Both the position numbers and the translations under genes were made by a program. Under the pieces are notes generated by a model. It did no database searches and was not told the origin of the DNA. It saw nothing but the letters and a program-made list of their open reading frames with translations. This document shows, one piece after another, positions 33,023 through 40,930 of a stretch of DNA of 52,543 nt (position 1 is the first letter of the stretch; each line of letters opens with the position of its first letter). Source of the DNA: Muribaculaceae bacterium (GTDB taxonomy: Bacteria; Bacteroidota; Bacteroidia; Bacteroidales; Muribaculaceae). The stretch spans positions 1 to 52,543 of the forward strand of contig JAFZRJ010000010.1 of assembly GCA_017619935.1 (NCBI GenBank), written 5' to 3'.

Positions 33023-34441
33023 ATGATGAAAAAAATTACGCTTCTTTTAACCGTTCTATTATGCAGCATGACTGCACTAGCAGCTAGCACCGACTACACC
33101 GGAACTATGAAAACCAACAGTAGTCAAGGTACAACCGTTGACAACAATGCCGTCATCAAACTTGACAAGAGTTTGTTGGGCCTCTACACAGCTACGATTG
33201 ACAACTTTACCCTCAATCTCATGGGCGAGGAAGTCAATTTCGGAACTTTGGAATACTCTAATATGATTGGAATTCCTGCAGGTAATGGCTACAAGACCAT
33301 TAAAGGCTCCAAGACTATCGATTTGACACAAGTTCTCGGCGAAGACGGCATCCTCTCAATGATTCCTGAGCAATACCGCAGTTTGATTTCTTTGGCAGGT
33401 TTAACCTACCCTGTCACTATGGAAGCCAAGTTTAACGATGTCGAGATGACCGCCACCTTCGATTGCCATGTTACAGTTTCCGTTTCTTTTATGGGTTTCG
33501 ATGTGCCTCTAATCGACGAAACGGTAAACAAGGAATTCGCCGGTGTTTCTAAGAATCAACCCGAACCCGCTCTCTACCTCGTAGGCTCGTTCAACGAGTG
33601 GAACGAAGAGGAAATGGTTCCCCTCACGCTGGGCAATGACGGCAAGTGGACCGTTACCCAAGCAATGGATGCCGATGCCGAATTCAAACTGAAAGACGAG
33701 AAGGGCGAATGGCTGGGTGCCGTGAGTGATGGCAACTTCATCGTCACCAAAGAGCAGGTTACCGACGCTACTCTTCTCACGCTCTCCAGTCCGGGCATGA
33801 ATTTCCAGATTCCTGTGGCCGGCACTTGGACTCTGACCGTGGACAAAGAAAACTTGAACATGGTCATCAGCGGCGAATGGAACGAACCGATTCCCGAACC
33901 CGTTGACATCTATATTCTGGGCGAAGTGAACGAGAACAGCTGGGCACCCAACGTGGGTCTGCTCATGACCAAAGCAGAAGACGCCAACATTTACACCGCC
34001 GACATTACTGCCGACGGACGTAACGATGGCTTCAACTACTTCAGCTTCACCACCAAGTTGGCTGAAGAAGCCACCGACTGGGCAGCCATTGCTCCTTACC
34101 GTATCGGTGCCGTGAGCGAAGGTGACTTCTGGGTGACCGACGACATGCTGAACACCGACTTGTCGCTGCAAGCTGGTGAAGCCGCATTCAAGATTCCTAC
34201 CGGCAAATATGCGCTTACTCTCGACTACGACGCCATGACACTGGTCATCAAGAAGGACTTGATTCCTGGCGACGTGAATGGCGACGGCAAGGTGGACGTT
34301 GAAGACGTGAACGCTGTCATCAACATCATCTTGAACCTCAAGACCACTGAAGATTATCCAGGCAATGCCGACCTGTTGGAAGACGGAAAGGTAGATGTCG
34401 AAGACCTGAATGCAGTCATCAACCTTATTCTGGCTATATAA
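33023..34441 (+). CDS. Secreted calycin-like / SusE-F-like protein with dockerin-like module
   Basis: The 472-residue protein is a paralogue of the minus-strand proteins at 1-1059 and 1950-3422. The signal peptide ends in ALA. A calycin-like region (20-180), one SusE/F-like module (LYLVGSFNEW, about 184-290), a second-type module (VDIYILGEVNENSWAPN, about 294-410) and a dockerin-like pair follow. The first calcium loop is canonical (DVNGDGKVDVED); the second has Leu where Asn/Thr is usual (DLLEDGKVDVED). Its SusE/F-like segment is strikingly similar at the DNA level to the duplicated one at 1-510. It is monocistronic, with its own promoter and terminator. Confidence 0.88.
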   Translation: MMKKITLLLTVLLCSMTALAASTDYTGTMKTNSSQGTTVDNNAVIKLDKSLLGLYTATIDNFTLNLMGEEVNFGTLEYSNMIGIPAGNGYKTIKGSKTIDLTQVLGEDGILSMIPEQYRSLISLAGLTYPVTMEAKFNDVEMTATFDCHVTVSVSFMGFDVPLIDETVNKEFAGVSKNQPEPALYLVGSFNEWNEEEMVPLTLGNDGKWTVTQAMDADAEFKLKDEKGEWLGAVSDGNFIVTKEQVTDATLLTLSSPGMNFQIPVAGTWTLTVDKENLNMVISGEWNEPIPEPVDIYILGEVNENSWAPNVGLLMTKAEDANIYTADITADGRNDGFNYFSFTTKLAEEATDWAAIAPYRIGAVSEGDFWVTDDMLNTDLSLQAGEAAFKIPTGKYALTLDYDAMTLVIKKDLIPGDVNGDGKVDVEDVNAVINIILNLKTTEDYPGNADLLEDGKVDVEDLNAVINLILAI

Positions 34442-34465
34442 TCCGTTCAGGATTTCTATACAGAG

Positions 34466-34494
34466 GCGACCCCTATCGGGTCGCTTCTTTTTTG
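34466..34494 (+). terminator. Intrinsic terminator of the 33023 gene
   Basis: GCGACCC (34466-34472) pairs with GGGTCGC (34478-34484), followed by TTCTTTTTTG. Confidence 0.92.
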
Positions 34495-34497
34495 TTT

Positions 34498-34524
34498 GGG
34501 ACACAGGGACGGTTCTTTTGTCCC
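34498..34524. repeat. REP-like inverted repeat
   Basis: GGGACA (34498-34503) and TGTCCC (34519-34524) bracket CAGGGACGGTTCTTT. From memory, sequences of this form occur as dispersed palindromes linked to Y1/REP-associated transposases. Only one copy is in the window, so this is tentative. Confidence 0.35.
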
Positions 34525-34615
34525 ATTTTTGCGCCCGACAAGTCAGGATTACATCGATGTAGCCACTCCCCAAAAACAGGAATACTCCCCGCTTTTTGTT
34601 TTTTTAAAGAACAAA

Positions 34616-34649
34616 TTGTAACAGGTTATCAAAAAATGTTTTATATTTG
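34616..34649 (+). promoter_or_regulatory. Promoter of the 34708 gene
   Basis: TTG (34616-34618) and TATATTTG (34642-34649) are 23 bases apart, 59 bases before the start codon. Confidence 0.7.
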
Positions 34650-34707
34650 CAAATCGTAATGAAGTGACAACAATACATTTTATATTTAATCATTAATTTA
34701 TTTTATT

Positions 34708-36522
34708 ATGAAGAAATTTTTACTCTCAGCAATGGCATTGCTCGTTGCAACAGTGACATTTGCACAACCCACCACCGTGCCAGTTCCCACCGGCGACGAC
34801 ATCGAGGGCATCTATGGCAGCCAGTTGGGCAAACCAGTTGGACAAGGTTTCAATTTCTATGACTGGGGCAGCGGCAGTGCTGGCCAAGTCTATAGCGTTG
34901 ATGGCAAAGAGACCTATATGATTCCCAACTTAAAGTGGTATGGCTCGCAATTTGGCGACTTTGACGCCTCTAACAAGAAGTTTATCCACCTCGACATCTA
35001 TCCCATGGAAGACATGGAGTTGTGCATTGCTCTCATCAGCTGGAACCGTTCCACAAACGGTAACTGGGGCGAGCGCGGTGTGAACTTCACACTCACTGGT
35101 GGCGAATGGAACAGCCTTGACATCACCATGCAGGATCTTATTGACCGTGGCGGCAATTTTGACATACTGTATCAAATAAAGTTTGTCAAAAAAATGGTTA
35201 CCCCAGATAATACCAACCCCACTGCTGCCGACGGTTTCGAAAATGGCGATGGCACCAAGACTTTCTATGTGGGCAATATCTATGCTTATGGCACCCGCGT
35301 GGTTGACAATGAGAATCCCGTGATGGTTAGTGCCGAAGCAACAGAGGTGCTGGGCAACCAAGTCACTCTGACCATGAACGCCACCGACAACAACGACAAG
35401 GTGACCTACATCGTGACCGACGCAACCAACAGCAAGACTTACTCTCAGCAAGGTGTGGCCGGAGAAAACACCACCCTCACCGTCAAAGGTCTGAATGCTG
35501 AAACCTCTTACTCTTGGACCGTGCAGGCTAAGGATATGGCTGGCAACATGAGTGATAACTCTATCACCGTCAACTTCACGACCATCGAAGGGTTCAAGCT
35601 TACTGCCGCTCCCGTTCCTACCCACAGTACCGACAAATACGAAATCTTCAGCATCTATAGCGATGCCTATGACAAGGCAGCTGAAGCACAGGGTGCCTTC
35701 TTCAACACTTGGGGCAGTGCTGGAGAATCGTTCGAAGAAGTACAGGTTGATGGCGACCATATCTGGAAAGTCATGAACTTCGGTTATCTGGGCAATGAAT
35801 TCACAACTACTACCGACTTGCGCGACTACACTGTCCACATGGACCTGCTCGCCACCGAACTGACACAAATCGGCCTCACCCCCATCACTCAAAGCGGTGA
35901 AGCTTCAACTATGTATAACATCACAGCAGGTGAATGGACTAGCCTCGACATCCCCATGAGCGCATGGAGCACCCTCAATGCACAATACACCTTCCAGTTC
36001 AAGTGGGATCGGGGTAATTCAGCAAGCGACCTCTACATCGACAACTTCTACTTCTACAAAGCTCTTCCCCCTGTGGAAAGCGCTGTGACTTTTGAAACTG
36101 CCGTGGATAATGCCACTATCCAAGTGCTTGTTGATGGCGAAGCCATTGCCACTGGCGATGTGGTGGCCGAAGGCACTGAGGTGACCATCGTGGTTACCCC
36201 CGAAGAAGGTTATGAGGTGAAGGAAGTGAAGGTTACCGAAGTTGCCGCTGAACCCACTGGCACCGGCGCTCCTCGCCGTGCTGCTGGCGACGACGTGACT
36301 GTTACTCCAGGTGAGAACAACCAGTACACCTTCGTTATGCCTGCCAACCCTGTTGCCATCGATGTAACCGTTGAAGCGAGTCCCACAACAGCCGTTACCG
36401 ACCTCCATGTCAGTGCCGGCGCTGTGAAGTATGTCAACGCTATGGGCCAGGTGAGCAACCGTCCGTTCAAGGGCGTGAACATCGTCATCGACGGAAACAA
36501 GACTTATAAAGTGGTGAAATAA
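34708..36522 (+). CDS. Secreted galactose-binding-like / FN3 protein with type IX-like tail
   Basis: The 604-residue protein has a signal peptide ending in FAQ. Two jelly-roll-like domains (about 30-205 and 300-450; FIHLDIYPMEDMELCIALIS and YTVHMDLLATELTQIGLTP are parallel segments, both with GGEW/AGEW.SLDI) flank a fibronectin III domain (about 210-295). A divergent InlB-like repeat follows (about 455-565), interrupted by a basic PRRA motif (P522-R523-R524). The end, KYVNAMGQVSNRPFKGVNIV...YKVVK, resembles a type IX secretion C-terminal domain and is nearly identical to that of the 46988-50821 protein. The function is probably surface glycan binding; no catalytic motif is seen. Confidence 0.82.
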   Translation: MKKFLLSAMALLVATVTFAQPTTVPVPTGDDIEGIYGSQLGKPVGQGFNFYDWGSGSAGQVYSVDGKETYMIPNLKWYGSQFGDFDASNKKFIHLDIYPMEDMELCIALISWNRSTNGNWGERGVNFTLTGGEWNSLDITMQDLIDRGGNFDILYQIKFVKKMVTPDNTNPTAADGFENGDGTKTFYVGNIYAYGTRVVDNENPVMVSAEATEVLGNQVTLTMNATDNNDKVTYIVTDATNSKTYSQQGVAGENTTLTVKGLNAETSYSWTVQAKDMAGNMSDNSITVNFTTIEGFKLTAAPVPTHSTDKYEIFSIYSDAYDKAAEAQGAFFNTWGSAGESFEEVQVDGDHIWKVMNFGYLGNEFTTTTDLRDYTVHMDLLATELTQIGLTPITQSGEASTMYNITAGEWTSLDIPMSAWSTLNAQYTFQFKWDRGNSASDLYIDNFYFYKALPPVESAVTFETAVDNATIQVLVDGEAIATGDVVAEGTEVTIVVTPEEGYEVKEVKVTEVAAEPTGTGAPRRAAGDDVTVTPGENNQYTFVMPANPVAIDVTVEASPTTAVTDLHVSAGAVKYVNAMGQVSNRPFKGVNIVIDGNKTYKVVK

Positions 36523-36528
36523 TCAACC

Positions 36529-36600
36529 ACAAGCCATAAAGGTCACAAGCCTTAAATGACAAGTGGCGCGGCTCTCTCATGAGATTCGCGCCACTGCTTT
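36529..36600 (+). repeat. Intergenic element R1 (terminator-like, with GTGGCGCG arms)
   Basis: A spaced pair of AAGCC words is followed by a 9-bp stem AGTGGCGCG (36562-36570) / CGCGCCACT (36587-36595) with CTCATGAG in the loop. A close copy follows the other gene with the same C-terminal tail (50830-50899). A T-run is lacking. Confidence 0.7.
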
Positions 36601-36672
36601 GATGTGTATCCCCAGATTCCGCAACATTTACAACAAAATGCACATTAGTTTTTAGAATTTATCACCAAATTG

Positions 36673-36703
36673 TTGCAACAACCAATAATTATTAGTAATT
36701 TTG
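36673..36703 (+). promoter_or_regulatory. Promoter of the first BspA-like pair
   Basis: TTG (36673-36675) and TAATTTTG (36696-36703) are 20 bases apart. The region from here to the start codon closely resembles 40862-40930 upstream of the paralogous gene. Confidence 0.8.
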
Positions 36704-36741
36704 TAAGATGAATATTTCTTGAACTTTTTAACTATATCAAA

Positions 36742-38658
36742 ATGAAAAAACCAATTACAACTCTTCGACTTATGGTCATGGCTATTATGCTATGCTGTAC
36801 TTCACTGTCATTGCTCGCCTTCGACATCGACGGCATGAGTTATGAAGTCAACAACGAAGTGAACAAAACCGTCACGCTCACCAAGGGCAAATCATCGCTA
36901 ACCAACATCACTGTGCCCGAGACAGTAACCAACGGCGGCGTGACCTACACAGTGAACACCATTGGCGAAGATGCTTTCTACCAGTGCGAAATACCCGGTG
37001 TGCTTGACCTGCCCGCCACAGTGGTCGTCCTCCAATTCTGCGCTTTCCAACAACTGACAGGAAGCAGTGTGCGCATCCGTGGCGACCTGCAGAGTGTGGA
37101 CTATGGTGCTTTCTACGGCAACAAACTACAAGCCATCATTTGCTACGCCACAACCTATTTCACCCACGACATGGGCGTCCTCACCAACAAGGAGAAAACG
37201 ATGATCATCGCCTTCCCCGGCAGGCCGACCAGCGACAAATGGAGTTCCGCCAACCTCTCTATTCCAGAAGGATATGAATATATTGCGCCATACGCTTTCA
37301 CCGAAAACCCAAATTTGACGAGCATCACCATCCCCACATCGGTGAAGGAAATCGGTGTTGGCGCCTTCCAGGAATGCCCGAATCTGAAGACCGTCACCAT
37401 CCTTGACGGCAACACTGTGGTGCGCGACCGCGCCTTCATGGGTTGTGAGCAAGTGACCAGTTTAAATCTGCCCACAGGCATGAAGACGGTTGGACACAGT
37501 GCATTCTTTGACTTGGCAGCCCTTAAGACCCTCACCTTGCCCGAAGGCATGATTCATACAGGCATTAATTCGTTTGCCAATTGCGGCTTGACAACTCTCA
37601 ACTTGCCCAGCACGCTAAAAAACATCGGCGACCGCAGCTTCATGAACAACATCGATTTGCACCAGATAAACCTGTCCGAGTCGGTTGACACTATCGAATA
37701 CAGCGCATTTTATGGTTGCGACCTGACGGCCATCGACCTGAAAAACGTCAAGTGGATTGGCGGTCAAGCATTCTGCAACAACTACAACCTCGCCTCGGTG
37801 GACTGCAGCAACAACCAGCTTGACTTCATGGGCAACGCCTTGTTCTATGGCTGCCGTTCTCTCACCGGCATCACGCTGCCCGAGAGTCTGCGTGAGATGG
37901 AAAGCAGCACGTTCTATCTGTGCACTGGACTCAACAGCCTCACCATACCTGCCAATGTCGAAGTAATCGGCGCTGGCATCACCGTGGGCACCACTGCGCT
38001 GAACGAAATTCAAATTGATCCCGCTAACACGCACTTTGACGTGAAAGACGGATGGCTCTATACCAGCGACTTAAAGCGGATCGTCGCCATCCCTGGAGCT
38101 GTTTCAGGTGTGCTCACCATACCCGAAGGAGTCACAACCATCGGCGCTCAAGCCGGACGCCGCCTAGCCATCACCGAACTGGAGACCCCCAGAGGGCTTA
38201 AAACTTTGGAATTTGCCGCTTTCATGCAGTGCACCCAACTGGCGAAAGTCACGTTAAGTGCCACCGTCGATTCCATTGCCGGCAATGTCTTTGCTAATTG
38301 CCCAGCCATCACCGAGGTCACTTCGCTCAACCGTGTGCCCCCTGTGGGCGGCGTGTTTGTCGAAGATGTCTATAACGCAGCTACGCTCTACGTGCCACGT
38401 GGCTACAAGGAAGCTTATCAAGCCGACGAGAACTGGGGCAAGTTCCTCTACATCGAGGAAATCGACGTGGAAGAGCCCGGTGTGGTCGGCGACCTTAACG
38501 GCGACGGCGTGGTGGATGTTGCAGACGTGAACATCTGCATCAACATCATCCTTGAATTGAACAACGATCCCGAGGTCAAGGCGCTTGCCGACCTCAACGG
38601 CGACGGTGTGGTGGACGTGGCAGACGTAAACGCCATCATCAACATCATCCTGCAGTAA
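36742..38658 (+). CDS. BspA-like leucine-rich repeat protein with dockerin-like module (A1)
   Basis: The 638-residue protein has a signal peptide ending near LLA. A start domain (FDIDGMSYEVNNEVNKTVTL) leads into a run of BspA/LRR_5 repeats (about 55-560; units such as LTSITIPTSVKEIGVGAF and LKTLTLPEGM). A conserved segment ATLYVPRGYKEAYQADENWG precedes a short linker (IEEIDVEEPG). A dockerin-like pair ends it (DLNGDGVVDVADVNICINIIL, DLNGDGVVDVADVNAIINIIL). BspA-type proteins mediate adhesion to host matrix or other bacteria in known cases. It is the first copy of a duplicated A-B gene pair and has its own promoter. Confidence 0.88.
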   Translation: MKKPITTLRLMVMAIMLCCTSLSLLAFDIDGMSYEVNNEVNKTVTLTKGKSSLTNITVPETVTNGGVTYTVNTIGEDAFYQCEIPGVLDLPATVVVLQFCAFQQLTGSSVRIRGDLQSVDYGAFYGNKLQAIICYATTYFTHDMGVLTNKEKTMIIAFPGRPTSDKWSSANLSIPEGYEYIAPYAFTENPNLTSITIPTSVKEIGVGAFQECPNLKTVTILDGNTVVRDRAFMGCEQVTSLNLPTGMKTVGHSAFFDLAALKTLTLPEGMIHTGINSFANCGLTTLNLPSTLKNIGDRSFMNNIDLHQINLSESVDTIEYSAFYGCDLTAIDLKNVKWIGGQAFCNNYNLASVDCSNNQLDFMGNALFYGCRSLTGITLPESLREMESSTFYLCTGLNSLTIPANVEVIGAGITVGTTALNEIQIDPANTHFDVKDGWLYTSDLKRIVAIPGAVSGVLTIPEGVTTIGAQAGRRLAITELETPRGLKTLEFAAFMQCTQLAKVTLSATVDSIAGNVFANCPAITEVTSLNRVPPVGGVFVEDVYNAATLYVPRGYKEAYQADENWGKFLYIEEIDVEEPGVVGDLNGDGVVDVADVNICINIILELNNDPEVKALADLNGDGVVDVADVNAIINIILQ

Positions 38659-38666
38659 AAGATAAT

Positions 38667-38711
38667 CTCGGAGGTCTCGGTGTTCTCTGAGACCTCCGAG
38701 TTCTCCGAGAA
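38667..38711 (+). repeat. 9-base-period array P1 with hairpin
   Basis: Five in-register units of CTCNGAGNN: CTCGGAGGT, CTCGGTGTT, CTCTGAGAC, CTCCGAGTT, CTCCGAGAA. Bases 38667-38678 pair perfectly with 38689-38700 (12 bp). It starts 8 bases after the stop codon of A1, between the genes of a pair. Confidence 0.85.
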
Positions 38712-38741
38712 ACCATAAACTGATTAACCTTTTAACAAAAT

Positions 38742-40691
38742 ATGATGAAAAAATTTACTTTATTATGCTTGTCGGCATTTGTATGCCTTTGCACAAGCGC
38801 TTTTACCTCTGGAAAATTTAATTACACCATCGTAGGTGAAAACGAGGTGGAAATATGCCAGCCAGCCGATATCAGCGAAGACGGTGGCTACAAGGATGTG
38901 GTTGATTTGCCGTCAAGCGTGAGCTATGGTGGTAAGACCTACACGGTAGTGGGCATCGGCGAACGCGCGTTCCAGCATGCCGAAATCGCAAGTATGCTCA
39001 TACTACCCTCCACATATCGCTATATTGGTCCTTGGGCTTTCCACAGTGCCTATGGCGTTGCGGTGATGTTGAGTGAGAACACCGATTCGCTGGGTGTCGG
39101 CGCATTTGCTTACAACGAGCTCAATAATCTGCTTTGCAACGAAAACAACCCGAAGTATTCACTCATCTATTCCCGCGATTTGCCTGAAGGCGAAACTTGG
39201 GTGGGCGGTGTGCTAGTTACCAAGGACAAGGAGACCGTTGTCGCTTTCCCTGGAGGTAAGAAAGTTAACGGCAGTTATGTTTATACTTATAACGTGCCCT
39301 CCATCGTCAAGCATATTGCGCCCCACGCTTTCCACGGCGCACCACACCTTAAACGGGTCGTGTTCCACGATGCAGTGGAAGATATTGGCGAATATGCCTG
39401 CTATGAGTGCTTGGAGATGACCCGAGTGGAAATTCCCGGCAACACCAAGTTGAGCTATGCTGCATTTGCCGCATGCGAGACCAATCTGAACACCATCATC
39501 TTGAATGAAGGTGTGACGGAAATCCCCGACTACTGCTTTTTCGATGCCGAGAATTGCACCAACTTGCAATTGCCCAGCACGCTGGAGCGCATCGGGGAAT
39601 ATGCTTTGTGTTATTTCGAGAACATCACCACCATCAACTTGCCCGAGAACCTGCAGATTCTTGACAATGGCGCCTTGTCAAGCTGCACCCGACTGACAAC
39701 GGTGAATTTCAACGACAAGTGCCGTTATGTGGGACCACAATGTTTCGCTAATTGTGATGCGCTGGTTTCCATCGACCTGAATAAGGTGGAGATTCTCGAC
39801 AAACTAGCTTTCAACGGCTGTTCCAACCTGACCAACGTCACGCTAAACCATATCACGCATCTAGGCCGCGCCCCATTCTACCAGTGCAGCAAAATCACCA
39901 AAATTGATTTCCCCGAAACACTGGTTTACATGGATCCTGTGACCTTTATGATGTGCCGAGGACTCAATGAACTGACCATTCCCGCCAGTGTTCAGTACAT
40001 CGGTGGCGGAACGGCTGCTGGCGCAACCTCACTCAAGGAGATTGCCGTGGCTGAAGGCAGCAACTACTTCACTACCATCGACGGCGTGCTCTACGACAAG
40101 GCCCTCACCACGCTGGTGGCCATTCCCGGAGGATGGGAACCCACCGAACTCAACTTGCCCGCCTCGGTCACTACCATTGCCGAGCAAGCCGGACACTGGT
40201 GCAACATCACCAAACTCAACGCGCCTGGCGTGAAGGTTTTGATCAAGTCGGCCTTCAGCGAGTGCGCTTCGCTCGAAGAAGTATTGTTGGGCGCCGCATG
40301 CGACAGCATCGGAGAAACCGTGTTTGCCTCATGCACAGCCATCACGAAGGTGACCAGTCTGAATCAGATTCCGCCCAAGGGTGGCATTTTTGACGATGCC
40401 GTCTATAACGCGGCTACACTCTACGTACCCCGTGGCTACAAGGAAGCTTATCAAGCCGACGAGAACTGGGGCAAGTTCCTCAACATCGAGGAAATCGACG
40501 TGGAAGAGCCCGGTGTGGTCGGTGACCTCAACGGCGACGGTGTGGTGGATGTGGCTGACGTGAACATCTGCATCAACATCATTTTGGAAATCGACAATGA
40601 CCCCGAGGTCAAGGCGCTGGCCGACCTCAACGGCGACGGCGTGGTGGATGTCGCCGACGTGAACGCCATCATCAACATCATCCTGCAGTAA
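38742..40691 (+). CDS. BspA-like leucine-rich repeat protein with dockerin-like module (B1)
   Basis: The 649-residue protein has a signal peptide of about 20 residues (ending near TSA). A characteristic start (FTSGKFNYTIVGENEVEI) is followed by BspA/LRR_5 repeats (about 50-570), the ATLYVPRGYKEAYQADENWG segment, the acidic linker and a dockerin-like pair. The central repeats differ clearly from those of A1, but the last 95 or so codons are nearly identical to A1 at the DNA level. No promoter is seen before it, so it is probably read with A1 through the P1 array. An adhesin-like role is inferred from the family. Confidence 0.88.
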   Translation: MMKKFTLLCLSAFVCLCTSAFTSGKFNYTIVGENEVEICQPADISEDGGYKDVVDLPSSVSYGGKTYTVVGIGERAFQHAEIASMLILPSTYRYIGPWAFHSAYGVAVMLSENTDSLGVGAFAYNELNNLLCNENNPKYSLIYSRDLPEGETWVGGVLVTKDKETVVAFPGGKKVNGSYVYTYNVPSIVKHIAPHAFHGAPHLKRVVFHDAVEDIGEYACYECLEMTRVEIPGNTKLSYAAFAACETNLNTIILNEGVTEIPDYCFFDAENCTNLQLPSTLERIGEYALCYFENITTINLPENLQILDNGALSSCTRLTTVNFNDKCRYVGPQCFANCDALVSIDLNKVEILDKLAFNGCSNLTNVTLNHITHLGRAPFYQCSKITKIDFPETLVYMDPVTFMMCRGLNELTIPASVQYIGGGTAAGATSLKEIAVAEGSNYFTTIDGVLYDKALTTLVAIPGGWEPTELNLPASVTTIAEQAGHWCNITKLNAPGVKVLIKSAFSECASLEEVLLGAACDSIGETVFASCTAITKVTSLNQIPPKGGIFDDAVYNAATLYVPRGYKEAYQADENWGKFLNIEEIDVEEPGVVGDLNGDGVVDVADVNICINIILEIDNDPEVKALADLNGDGVVDVADVNAIINIILQ

Positions 40692-40699
40692 AAGATTAT

Positions 40700-40744
40700 C
40701 TCGGAGCTCTCCGAGAACTCAGAGTTCTCAGAGACGTCCGAGCA
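40700..40744 (+). repeat. 9-base-period array P2 with hairpin
   Basis: Five in-register units: CTCGGAGCT, CTCCGAGAA, CTCAGAGTT, CTCAGAGAC, GTCCGAGCA. GAACTC and GAGTTC form an inner pairing, and CTCGGA (40700-40705) can pair with TCCGAG (40737-40742). It lies 8 bases after the stop of B1 and just before element R2. Confidence 0.82.
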
Positions 40745-40754
40745 GTTAATTCAC

Positions 40755-40795
40755 CACTTGTGACGCGGTCCTCGCACGAGGGTCGCGTCACTGCC
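40755..40795 (+). repeat. Intergenic element R2 (terminator-like)
   Basis: Nested stems: GTGACGCG (40760-40767) with CGCGTCAC (40784-40791) and CCTCG with CGAGG inside. It has the same layout as R1 and R3, with compensating differences in the arms, and lies at the end of the first A-B pair. Confidence 0.7.
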
Positions 40796-40861
40796 ATCTT
40801 ACACTCTTTATTTTTTGCGGTAAAAATAATGACAATTTTCAAGAATTAATGAAAGTTTTTA

Positions 40862-40892
40862 TTGCACAAGTCAATAATTATCACTAATTTTG
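40862..40892 (+). promoter_or_regulatory. Promoter of the second BspA-like pair
   Basis: TTG (40862-40864) and TAATTTTG (40885-40892) are 20 bases apart. The sequence continues to the start codon almost as upstream of A1, so promoter and leader were duplicated with the gene. Confidence 0.8.
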
Positions 40893-40930
40893 TAAGTCAA
40901 AATTTCTTGAACTTTTCAACTATAACTCAA

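Noticed and set aside
33509-34573. A 354-codon minus-strand frame opposite the 33023 gene
   Set aside because: It crosses a strong plus-strand terminator and mirrors the dockerin-like and SusE/F-like coding repeats; similar shadows occur at each paralogue.
40862-40930. Earlier in-frame start of gene A2
   Set aside because: The stretch contains the promoter shared with A1, and the signal peptide begins at 40931.
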